From Sepioteuthis lessoniana (lineage: Eukaryota; Mollusca; Cephalopoda; Myopsida; Loliginidae): a stretch of DNA of 64,000 bases. Below the pieces are notes generated by a model that saw only the letters and a program-made list of their open reading frames with translations, was not told the DNA's origin and searched no databases. The stretch spans positions 8,930,426-8,994,425 of the forward strand of contig OY757904.1 of NCBI GenBank assembly GCA_963585895.1, read 5' to 3'. Position numbers and translations under genes: made by a program. This document shows, piece after piece, positions 24,197 through 34,222 of the stretch (position 1 is its first letter; each line of letters opens with the position of its first letter).

Positions 24197-24402
24197 AACG
24201 GGGCATAAAATATTTATCTCATAACGAGAGTTTATTTTACGCACGTGTGACGTCGGGGCAGTCTGGCACTTGACCCTTCGCAAAATAAGTCCTAGTCAAG
24301 ACTCCTGTTTCGGGCATAAAATAACTGGCAAATAATGTGGGGGTTAATTTGGGGCCAGACTCAGTCCGACGCAGGCAAGGGGGAATCTAATTTCACGTTA
24401 CA
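24194..24402 (-). mobile_element. LTR of a retrotransposon (minus orientation), 209 bp
   Basis: Bounded by TGTAACG at 24194 and CGTTACA at 24396-24402. On the minus strand the outer neighbour ACTTGGTGGGTATG looks like the purine-rich tract that precedes a 3' LTR. No short duplication flanks it, so it is more likely an LTR end of a longer, decayed element to the right than a solo LTR. Family not determined. Confidence 0.6.
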
Positions 24403-25451
24403 CATACCCACCAAGTCCATTCGTTTTCCTACCACCTCGGATAACGGAAAACATGGACTTTTAGGTTGAGACAAAATATTATTCACTGCAGTCGGAAATT
24501 CCAATTTCCCGTATAATGTTTTTAAGGCGAATACGACATTTAGCGAGAATAAATTAAAGCGAACGAAGCTGAAAAAGATATGTTACCACAAAGGCAACTC
24601 GACAGATAAACAACATAACGAATATATTTCAACATAAGGGAACATTTAAACTATAACAAAATTTTGATAGGTGAAGACCAAACAAATATTTAAGGTGCCG
24701 GCTATATTACACCAGCAGACAGTCTTAAACACAAACGTCTCTCTTGAGAGTCCTTCTCTTCTTTTCTTTTCTTCTTTCTTTCTTTTCTTTTCTGAATGTA
24801 TATAATTCTTTATATTTTCCTTTCTTTAACTTGAGAGAGTGCGTATAATTTCAATATTTAGGAAGGGTAGAAGGAAAAACAGTTTCAAGTTGCGCTTAGC
24901 TTTTCGAAGAGTTTACTTCTTAGATTCCTTTCTTTTAGGGGCGAGCGGCATTCTTTAGAATCTGGCTGAAAGCGATTCTGTTATCTTCTGTCCAAAGATT
25001 CTGTCCCACTCTTTCCCCGGAGTTTTGGTTAATGATTCAGCATGTCTTTTCACGCTCGCTGCTGTCCTAAAACTCAATTCTTTTCGCGGGCGAAGTACCT
25101 GGAGTTTGGCTACAGTTTCAATACAGCTCGTCACGCCGACTGCTGTCCAAGAACTGAAAATCCTTTTCCCAATTTCCTCAGACGAAAAGGTCCTGCTTTC
25201 GGCGCTAAAGGATTCGGCCAATCATTTCGCTCCTTCCTCCTCCTCCACCTCATCCGGTCATTCTACTCATTCGGGCTACTACAATGACCTATGTCCCCTT
25301 CTCTGTCCAACCAACTTGGGGTTATGGAGTGCAGATAGCTTGACCTGCATTCCAACTGCCTCAGCGGTCAGTCGCTGGGCTTGTTAGTTCAAACACAGAA
25401 GGGAAAGGGAAATTAAATCTTACTTTTCCCCTCTCATAGGCATACCACGTC

Positions 25452-25518
<67 letters not shown>

Positions 25519-26385
25519 GCTCATGTGGGTGGGCTGAAAAGTTCTTAGGATGAAAGGTTCTTCGGCAGAACAGTTCATATGAAGGTGATTGTTGACATTT
25601 TTGGACAATGTGATTCAAGCACTTCAATGCCGATGAAAGAAGTGTGCAAATACAGGACCCCTAATTAAAAATAAACCTCATTTTATCATACTCATGTGAG
25701 TATCTTGGTCAGCCAATGAACTTCTTTAACAACTGCTGAAAAAAATATCGAGATTACTGATTCAAAAATATCAGAAATTGACACTGACACCTTTACACTC
25801 GTTCTAAACATCTTCACCTAATTATTTAAGTTGTTAAGTTGTTAATATACGTCTTCATTTAAATTCTACTTTAAAATTTAAGACTTTAGACTAGGCGTTG
25901 GTTAGTCCCTTTCACCCACTAGCAGCTCTCTCTCGGTCAGCATTATGCTGAAATATAAAAGACCCACAAATAAACCACCAACTAACCCTTAACGGACTTT
26001 GACAAACTTCCAAAAGAAAACTAACCCTTATGGAAGCCCGAAATACCAATTGAGGACAAACACATGCATGAAACGATTAACGTATTTTTGACACCTTAAC
26101 TGGGGGATTCAACCATTTCAATGTATTCAGGAAAAACTCCCTGATCCATGGAATGGTTGTTGGACCCAGTAAATAAAGGAAAGTATAAAAGAAACGTCTT
26201 CGTCTCTTATCTGTTGCTGTCTTTTTCTTTTGTATAATTCTTTTGGGACTTTCTTGGGCAAGGCGTCACACCGACGAGCCAACGTGGGGGTTAAATAAAA
26301 TAACCATAATATGGCGTCCGATATCAAACGGCAACACAGCCTTGCCCTTTGCCCGTAACCTTCATCCTTCAATACTTTTTATCAC
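24403..26385. other. Unassigned; possible LTR-element interior and a TA array
   Basis: Frames on both strands at 24955-25387 have no motif I can name. A 60-bp TA array lies at 25457-25517. At 26169-26320 an AATAAA, a TATAAAAG (26185) and ATGGCGTCCGATATC, resembling a primer-binding site after an LTR, suggest an LTR end on the + strand, with low confidence. Confidence 0.35.
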
Positions 26386-26389
26386 ACAC

Positions 26390-26620
26390 ACACATATACA
26401 CGTACACATATACTGTCATCTACATACAGACTGTTTTGTTGTATTACAATTTTTCAGTGTGGCTAGACACGTAGAACGCTTCAAGTTGGAATTGAACACC
26501 TCCCCCTAACTTTACGTTTGACTTAGTATCATACCGCTCACCCGCCAGGCTACATACGTCAGCTCGGGAATTATAAGGCATTATGTAGTAGCTTTCGTTT
26601 GTTTACATTTTGCCCTACCG
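26390..26620 (-). repeat. SINE-C (tRNA-like core) copy
   Basis: On the minus strand: GGGCAAAATGTAAACAAACG, GAGCTGACGTATGTAGCCTG, box A region TGAGCGGTATGATACTAAGT, a weak box B GTGTTCAATTCCAAC, then TGTCTAGCCACACTGAAAAA and AACAGTCTGTATGTAGATGA. The same modules in the same order occur on the + strand at 45590-45800. Confidence 0.8.
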
Positions 26621-27139
26621 GATAATTTCCCGTATTAACATCAAGTGAAGCAAAATTATCAATATCTATAAAACATAGAGTTGCATCATAAGTAATAAAC
26701 AATTATATAAAATGTGAATGTGTATAGTGATTTTTAACAAACATTTGCGCTGGCATTCACTTAATTGTTTTGTTTTTATAAGAACAAAGCCTAATGTCAA
26801 ACAAAATGTTTTCAGGTTGTAAATTTGAATCCAAAATAGAAATTTTAACATTGCTGTCTCATAAATTGTTATGTTAGCACTGCTTTTCTTGGTATAAACA
26901 TCGATCTCAAAACAAGAATCGATTTTTCCTTAATCAAACGAAAGTTTTTCTCTGTTGCAAAATGAACCTAAATGACCACTAAACTTTATTTTTTCATGTA
27001 TTTGAGGGAAAGTGTTTTTGTTTTTAAGAGAAGAATCTTTTAAAATTTTGTTTCGTTTCTTAACTGATTTAATTGATTCTCTGTGGTTAAATATGGGTTT
27101 GAATTTGGGTAAGAAAATGAGAACAACTTGAGATTAACT

Positions 27140-27179
<40 letters not shown>

Positions 27180-28188
27180 GGATTATGCTTCTAAATCTGA
27201 GATTTCATTTCTACTGAGTGACTATCTCAAAATAATTACGATAGTTTGAATATCTAGCCAAATCCAAGTCGACAACCTTTCAAGGTGGATTTACAGCTTG
27301 GAGAACAAAAAATTTGCCGGCGCCAAATCCGTATATATAAATGGTTAGGTGATCATTCAAGTTCAGTTTAAAACAGGAAAAAAAACTTTTGTCTGATTAA
27401 GGAAAAAAAGATCAATTCCCTTTTGAGGTTGATATTCATGTCCAACAATTGACAGTCTGTGACACTTTCATTTGTTTTTCTTCATCTGCTAACGAGGCAT
27501 CATCAGTTTAATTCTAAAATCATGTGGTATGAACTTTTACTGATTACTACCTTTTTAGGAAAGATAGATTGTTTGTTTGTTTTGTTTGTTTTGTTTTGTT
27601 TTGTTTTTTTTTTGTTTTTTTAGACTTGGCAATGCAACCAGTCCAGGAGAAGGAAGCTGTACTTGGTTAGCAAAAACTAATCTTGTGTCACATCCTACTT
27701 GAGCTTGGGGAGTCGGGTAAATAATTATTTTTGCAGGAATTTATCTTGCGGTCTCAGGTGGCGATTTTTGAAAATCAGAACACGTAGTTTCTCAGTAATC
27801 TTTGCCTATTGACAAGTGAAGCCGTTCAAATTTGTTATTTTTTTTTTTTTGTCGATGTTATTTACCGATTTGAAATGCTTCTACTCTTCGTGACGTTGTA
27901 CACTGTTCAAACAATCCTGTCCATAGATATTTTGCAAGATTAGAAAAGTTTTCATAATTTTTTTTCCTAATCGGAAACAGAATTTCAAACAAAAAAATGT
28001 GGATCGGTTTTGTTTAAACAGCATATCAACTCTTGTAGATTAATACCAAATCTTCTTCATACATTTATATTAGAAAGATTAATATACGAATAGTTTGTTG
28101 GTAACAGTTTTTAAATGGACCAGAACTCATTTGTTTTCACGCAGTTGAATTATTTCAAGTATTGCTATTAATTACTAATAGTTTTGTC
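26621..28188. other. AT-rich DNA, no gene recognised
   Basis: Contains a GT/GA microsatellite at 27140-27178 and T-rich tracts at 27570-27620 and 27838-27850. No coding signal. Confidence 0.45.
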
Positions 28189-28306
28189 GCAGTCACAGAT
28201 CTATTTCCTCTTGCGAATCAATGCCCCCGCCAAGCGATTCGGTCATACACAGACCAATTTGGCAGGGGGGGGATTATTTCGCGAGAGGAAATAGATCTGT
28301 GACTGC
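28189..28306. repeat. Foldback (MITE-like) element, 118 bp
   Basis: Outer arms are inverted copies: GCAGTCACAGATCTATTTCC at 28189 and GGAAATAGATCTGTGACTGC ending at 28306, followed inwards by imperfect CTCTTGCGAA/TTCGCGAGAG and CCCCCGCCAA/TTGGCAGGGG. The arm is about 45 bp with a short loop. No transposase and no clear target duplication. Confidence 0.9.
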
Positions 28307-29334
28307 TTCAGTTTTATTTGCATATAGTTAAATGGCTTTAAGAATTACCATGTAATACTAATAATTTTATCTAAGTCATAGATAGTTTCAAGTTTAGTAA
28401 CTGATTGAATAGTCCTAATTAATCTTTAGTGTAGTTATATTGTAACGCGTGTCGGTCACGTTGTTTACTTCCTCGCTAAGTTTTAAAGGTAAATAAATGA
28501 GAGAGAGAGAGAGAAATACGAAGATATCGTAAGGTTTTTATGATGCTTTTTAATGGCAGCATGGAATAAAGGGTTTACGTTCATGCTGCAAGTCTCGTAG
28601 GAAGGAAAGAAGTAAAGAAACGAAATGAAGTTGTTATAGAGTTGAGAAAGCATTTTAGCTGCTAAATGCCTGAGCGAAGATGTGCATCGTTACGTTAAGG
28701 CATTGTTGAATGTGTGAGTGAGATATGTCGTCATAAGTTTAGCAAAAGTCGTGTTTGCTGGTTGAGGACAGGAACGTTGTTGTTACCCATGAGTTTGTGG
28801 TTCTGGTTGTTTCGGGGAGAAGCGTGAATGTCTCCAGAAAGTGTTGCCCAGAGATGAAGTAGTTGGATGTCGGAGCAGAATTTTGCATCGCAGTCGACAT
28901 AGCCAATATTGGAGGCGACTAAAAGTTGTTCCTGTGTGTGGTGTATTGGATTCATCTAATTCATATTTATTTGAGAACCCTTGGTCTAAGAGAATAGACG
29001 CAAGGGGTCCATAAATTAGATGACTTTCCTCATGGTGGTACTGATGCTGCTATTGAAGAGAGCGGACAGTCATTACGTCTGTCTTAAACGAAGAGGTTTT
29101 GAGGAGAGAGAATGTTTGGCGGGCTTTCCCCAATTTGGTGCTGCCCTGAAAAATGGTCCGGGCTGCATAGGATAAGTCATCCTGATTGGGTCCAAATATG
29201 CGTCGACCCTAACGGTCAATTAATTAATGCGCCAAACAAAAATACTAAGTTTTTTCTGCTACAAATCCATAGTTGGGACACTTACCAGTACCATCACTCT
29301 TGGTCAGAAGGGATCAGAGAGTAATGGAAATGAA
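28307..29334. other. Unassigned, possible decayed LTR element
   Basis: Starts TGTAACGCGTGTCGG at 28440, resembling an LTR terminus. The 74-codon minus frame at 28731-28955 (MNPIHHTQEQLLVASNIGYV...) has no recognised domain. A (GA)n tract is at 28498-28513. Confidence 0.35.
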
Positions 29335-29500
29335 TAGTATCCCACATTCCCCAGAGCTCAGGTATAGGAACCTCACCATCAGATCTTTTAGATTCCTATC
29401 TAGGATATTCATTTTTTGTAGAGGTTGGGTCTTACCTCTTTGCAGAGATTCAGTCAGTGTATTCTACAGCCCCAGCCGATTGGACAAAAACAAAAAAGTG
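29335..29500 (-). repeat. SINE-A fragment
   Basis: Complement of the SINE-A body: TCCCACATTCCCCAGAGCTC, CTCACCATCAGATC, TTACCTCTTTGCAGAGATTC and TGTATTCTACAGCCCCAGCC. Tail side missing. Confidence 0.75.
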
Positions 29501-29959
29501 TTATTGTTTACAAGCGGCAAATGTAGTCCACGCATGTAACTGAATACTAATCAATATTACATGATGCAGTTTTTATTTATATTGAAAATCAAAACACATT
29601 TCAATTGTGAGAACGCAAAAAATATTTCTCTGGTGCACTGATTACTTATCCATCCTCTACCTTGCTAAAATAGCTTGTATATAAGCTTGAGTCTAACACG
29701 AAAAGCCATCTGGGTAAGGGTGAGTGGTACCCCACCTAAAAAGCACTGGTCTTTGATATTTCTCTTTATCAGGCACCGGAAATATCAACGATTGATCCTG
29801 ACCCTATTCTCTTTAGATGTAGATGCTGTTTAGGACGAACGTCCCCTGAAGCTGAAATAACTTATTCTCGGACATTGCTGGTTTGTAAGACTACTCTCGT
29901 CTTTGTGATTTAGTAGTTAATCATATTAAACTTGACAAGTGTACTCAGGAAAACATAAA

Positions 29960-29960
<1 letters not shown>
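29501..29960. other. Unassigned sequence
   Basis: No coding or repeat signal recognised. Confidence 0.4.
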
Positions 29961-30022
<62 letters not shown>

Positions 30023-30052
30023 CTTCAGTCTCGGCTATTTTTGATCACACCT

Positions 30053-30116
<64 letters not shown>

Positions 30117-30228
30117 ATTATTATATATAATATAATATAACATAATATATAAATATAATATAACATACATATAATATATATCTATATCATACCTACTTTA
30201 TATATATATATATATATAATATTATTAT

Positions 30229-30305
<77 letters not shown>

Positions 30306-30341
30306 GTAGGTATTATCAGAAAGACCCAAGACTGAAGTTTT
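29961..30341. repeat. TA arrays with inverted 40-bp border modules
   Basis: Long (TA)n blocks at 29961-30020, 30057-30115 and 30198-30302. The module AACTTCAGTCTCGG...ACCTACTT (30021-30056) recurs as its complement at 30303-30341 (AAGTAGGT...AAGACTGAAGTT), and a short ACCTACTT piece sits at 30190. The array may be assembled unreliably. Confidence 0.85.
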
Positions 30342-30908
30342 TATTCATTTTTATTCTTCAAATCTAAAAGAAGTTGTATGCATAACTCAAAATATAATAT
30401 TATGATATCTATATGTGTAGAAGAGGTTATTAGTCAGTTATAAATCATCAATATTTTTGAAAAGCTATCAAGACACTTTAGAATGATCAGTTTTGGTGCA
30501 ACACGGGATTGTGTACGTGAGATCATTGAATAAGGTGTGTGTATATATATATGGAATTTGTTGCTTTAAATAGCGTAATTGTCGGTTCATTTGCCTATTT
30601 ATCGATCCTTCTACCGAGGATCAGAATATAGCATCTGTATCCAAGGAGAATCCACATATATTCCTAAAACTATGCTATGAAATATACAGATAAAAACTGA
30701 TATTATTTCGAAACGTGTAAAGTATAATAATTCCTCAAATAAATACAAAGTTAGAAGAACAAAAAAAACATTTTATAATTCATATGAAATTAATAGATAC
30801 ACTTAGGTGCAAAACAATATATCGGTACTACACACGCACACACACAAGCGCACACACACATACACACACACACACATACACACAGCTCATCACAGATTCC
30901 ACATCACA

Positions 30909-30969
<61 letters not shown>

Positions 30970-31093
30970 CACGATATCATTAATTATATTCCTAATAAAA
31001 CAAAAAACATGATCCTGAATCTAATTGCATATATAAAACGTAATCTAAATAACACACACGCACACCCACACACATATAAACCATATCTCAACC
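30342..31093. other. AT-rich spacer with CA/TA microsatellites
   Basis: CA-rich tracts at 30829-30885 and 30917-30949, followed by TA to 30969, and another CA tract at 31053-31075. The long frame that crosses the N gap is an artefact. Confidence 0.7.
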
Positions 31094-31293
31094 NNNNNNN
31101 NNNNNNNNNNNNNNNNNNNNNNNNNNNNNNNNNNNNNNNNNNNNNNNNNNNNNNNNNNNNNNNNNNNNNNNNNNNNNNNNNNNNNNNNNNNNNNNNNNNN
31201 NNNNNNNNNNNNNNNNNNNNNNNNNNNNNNNNNNNNNNNNNNNNNNNNNNNNNNNNNNNNNNNNNNNNNNNNNNNNNNNNNNNNNNNNNNNNN
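31094..31293. other. Assembly gap, 200 N
   Basis: Exactly 200 unknown bases, probably a placeholder length. It begins beside a CA microsatellite and ends inside a LINE copy, so repeat DNA is missing here. Confidence 1.
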
Positions 31294-32430
31294 CTTCAAG
31301 TCTCTTTCACAAGTTTTTGTGGACTGTTCCAAGTGCACTACCGACTACTGGTATTGCTATTGCCTTCATGTTTTACAACTTTTTCAGTTCTCTGGTCAGG
31401 TCAAGATATTTGCCCTGTTTTTCTTTCATTTTCACTTGGTCTGCTTGAACGACAAAACTCACCAGATGAAAAGTTCTTTTATTCTTGTTAATTAAAACCA
31501 GTTGAATAAAACTAGGCCTGGTCTTCTCGATTTAATTGAATGATCTATTTGTATCTCAAAGTTCCAAAGAATTTTATGTTTCATTTTCTAGGACTGATTC
31601 TGGTTTGTGCATATACCATTTATCAGCATTGTCAAATTTGAATTTTTGTGCAATTCCCAGTTGATCACCTCAGTCCTGCTTTTGTACTTTTTCTGGGTTA
31701 GTTTGCTTCATTTGTGTATTATGTCATCAATAGTTTTATTTCTATCATTACATCTTTGACATTATTAGACTTTATGATGTTATTTTGTACTGCTATTTGC
31801 AATTTAGTTTCTGTCTTCAGGTTCCCCTTTCATAGTTCTGTCCAGGTCATCTCATATGCCATTTCTTTCAATCTTTATTTGAAATATTCATTTAGTTTCT
31901 TCTGTTGTTATTATTGTTATTGGCTGCTATAACCAGTCTCTCTTTGCTCATTTTTGTATATTTTTCCTGTTGTTGAATCACTGCATCCACTCTATTCTCA
32001 ATGCTGGTGTGTCCACTTCTTTCTCCATTTTTTTTGTCATGTAGAGCCTATGTTATCTCTCAGATGAAACACTTTGTGCCTCATCATCAATTTCTTGTTT
32101 TATGGTCCATATTTCTTGGTTCCTTTCTTGTCCAGTTTAAGAAGGGTCAAGAGTGTCTTACAAGAGAGACTGCCCAAGTATTTATTCCTTGGATTAGATT
32201 TCAGTTTTAGAGTTTGATTTTGAAGAAATTTTCTTGTTCTTTTGAGATACTCCTTAATTTTTCTGAACCTTTCCTCATTAGACAGTTCTATTAAGTTGTT
32301 TCTCTTTTTCTTTTTTTTTTTCTATTCACATAACATGGCTGAATATTCTGATAGTTTGTATTAAGGTTTCTAATTCTTTTTCATTTTTGGCAAAATTATT
32401 AATATTATTCAGGTACATCTAGGTATTTTT
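31294..32430 (-). mobile_element. R2/R4-type LINE fragment, copy 2
   Basis: Nucleotide-level relative of the copy at 59280-62260: both carry CTCTTCAAGTCTC near the 3' end, TGTGCATATACCATTT, and TCATCAATAGT/TGATTGATGGT with the complement of the zinc-motif region. The 5' limit lies near the catalytic-box region (about 32400). Heavily decayed; the 3' end may continue into the gap. Confidence 0.8.
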
Positions 32431-32439
32431 TATCATCAT

Positions 32440-32465
32440 CATTATCAATGATAATGATAAAAAAC
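32440..32465. repeat. Short hairpin
   Basis: TTATCATCATCATTATCA is followed by TGATAATGATAA, an imperfect palindrome, next to the end of the LINE fragment. Probably a simple-repeat by-product. Confidence 0.5.
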
Positions 32466-32639
32466 AGCAGAATTGGTTATTGACCTACTGGTCTTTTATA
32501 CAATTCCTTAGTAAAATGATGTCAACATTACATATGATGCTTAAATTGATGATTGAAAAGGATACCATTTTAGCATAAGTACGCAGTTTAAATGTTAAAA
32601 CAGTCCTATTTCAAGCAATTCAGTTTATCATAAGTACAT

Positions 32640-32900
32640 GGTTTAGTTCTATTTGACTCATAGATAGGACCCTATCAGATGCTGCCACTCCAGACCAGAG
32701 TAGACCTGGGAGCGATGGCAATGAAGGGGTGCTCCGCATTCCCCAAAGCTTCAGTATTACTGCAGCCTTACCATCAGATTGTTTAGTGTCATATCCAGAA
32801 CACTCATTGGAGGAGTCTTACCCCTCTGCAGAGCTGCAGTCTGTGTATACTGCATCCCCCACCAGTCGACTGGGCCAGACTATGCAAGTGATCTCTGTAA
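32640..32900 (-). repeat. SINE-A copy
   Basis: Complement of the body: GATAGGACCCTATCAGATGC, GGCAATGAAGGGGTGCTCCG, CATTCCCCAAAGCTTC, AACACTCATTGGAGGAGTCT and ACCCCTCTGCAGAGCTGCAG, ending with CCCACCAGTCGACTGGGCC at the head. Confidence 0.85.
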
Positions 32901-33044
32901 TAGCATAAAGCACATTAGTTTGATTGACAGATATAATTTACTTTCTGTCATCATGTGGCCAGAAAAAAAAGTTAATTATATAGTTCAACAACTAATAATT
33001 TATTTTTTCTATAAGTGAAAAACTGAAAAATTAAAACTAAGTCT

Positions 33045-33270
33045 GTTCTTCTGAACTAGATTGAGCGATTTGTTTGTATCTCAGAGAATTTGATGCTTTT
33101 CATTTTATAGCACAGATTCTAGTTTATGCAATATACTATTTGTCAGTATGGTCAAAATTCAATCGCTTGCATTATTCCCAGTGGATCACCTTTTCCCATC
33201 CAGTCATGCCTGCTTTTGTATACTTTCTGTATCAGTTTTCAGCATTTACTTCTGTGATTAAATGATTCTA
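33045..33270 (-). mobile_element. R2/R4-type LINE fragment, copy 3
   Basis: Matches 31530-31760 and 59640-59850 in order: GATTTGTTTGTATCTCAGAG, CACAGATTCTAGTTTATGCA, CAGTGGATCACC and GCATTTACTTCTGTGATTA. A short piece of the endonuclease-side region. Confidence 0.75.
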
Positions 33271-34130
33271 TGCACATAGGGTGAAAATAATCAAAATATA
33301 ACATTAACTAATTAATAAAAAGGTATCTTACATTTCATTAACATACATAATTTTTAATATATCTGATATTGGAAGTGTTAACAAAAACTTTTTGCTTACT
33401 ATTCAATCGTAAAATCCAAATACATAGTGTGGCAATATATAGCCAATCGGGGCATGCACCTGCGGAATGAAAACCTTCTGCTGCATGATTGTCTGACCCC
33501 TCATTGTGTTAGCAGGTTTTCTGCAAATTACAATGCATGTCTGAAATGGTTCCACAAAGAAAGAAACAAGCCAAAAAACACAAAAGGTTGAATAAATGTT
33601 TTTTAGAGAGGAGAAGAAGTGAGTCTTCTCAAGGAAATCCCTTAACTTAAAAAAACTTCTCTGTCTATCTACGTGTCTGTCTCCTGCCCACTCATCTCTT
33701 CTGTGTCTGTTCTCTCTGTCTATCTTTGTATCTCTGTGTCCAGTAGCTGACTCACTTAACCTTGTGTGTCTTCTCTGACTGGCATGCCTCTTCTATCTGA
33801 CTGGTCTGTTTGAGTCCCTATTCTGTATCTGCCACTTTAAGTGGCAGATTCCCTTCTTTTTTTTTTACTGTCCTCTGGTTGATCCCTATGACTCTCTCTT
33901 ACCACTTCCTGTGGCAGATTCCATCTTTTTCACTGTCCTCTGGTTGATCCCCATATGGGCACACACACATGGCCAATGCATAACCATACACATACACATG
34001 CTTTCACATAGAGCTAAGCCTGTATATAGTGTCACAATAGTTTGATGTTATATATTTAGGTTCTTGGTTTTAAATTATCTGAAAAACATTTCATGAAAAT
34101 AAGCTTAATTTGTTAAATTTATTTCTACAG
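33271..34130. other. Intron/upstream DNA with a small tandem repeat
   Basis: CCTCTGGTTGATCCC occurs at about 33873 and 33939, preceded both times by GTGGCAGATTCC, giving an imperfect repeat of about 70 bp. CT-rich from 33655. No exon recognised before the acceptor at 34130. Confidence 0.6.
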
Positions 34131-34222
34131 AAAATGGGTGCTATAACAACTACAGATCTAACAGAATTACAATATACACCATCTCATGCTTCTGTGGTGG
34201 TACAAGTACCCCAGGCAGACAG
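34131..34222 (+). CDS. NPHP4: NPHP4 exon a (first visible exon)
   Basis: 92 bp, acceptor ttctacag, donor gtgagt, entered in phase 0 and left with two bases. It encodes [20 protein letters not shown], which parallels the stretch just before the C2-like domain in vertebrate NPHP4 (a QELPFTPLHAPIVV-like block). An ATG is the second codon, but the good acceptor and the internal position in the family argue that it is not the start. Preceding exons are not recognisable in the window; part of the upstream region is repeats and an N gap. Confidence 0.85.

Noticed and set aside
24955..25387. Overlapping frames on both strands near an LTR as gag or pol
   Set aside because: No protease, RT, RNase H or integrase motif seen; kept only as unassigned sequence.
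30784..31491. 235-codon open frame
   Set aside because: It runs through CA/TA microsatellites and 200 Ns; no protein is implied.
34134..34136. ATG as NPHP4 start codon
   Set aside because: It lies one codon after a good acceptor, and the homologous position is internal (several hundred residues into the protein).
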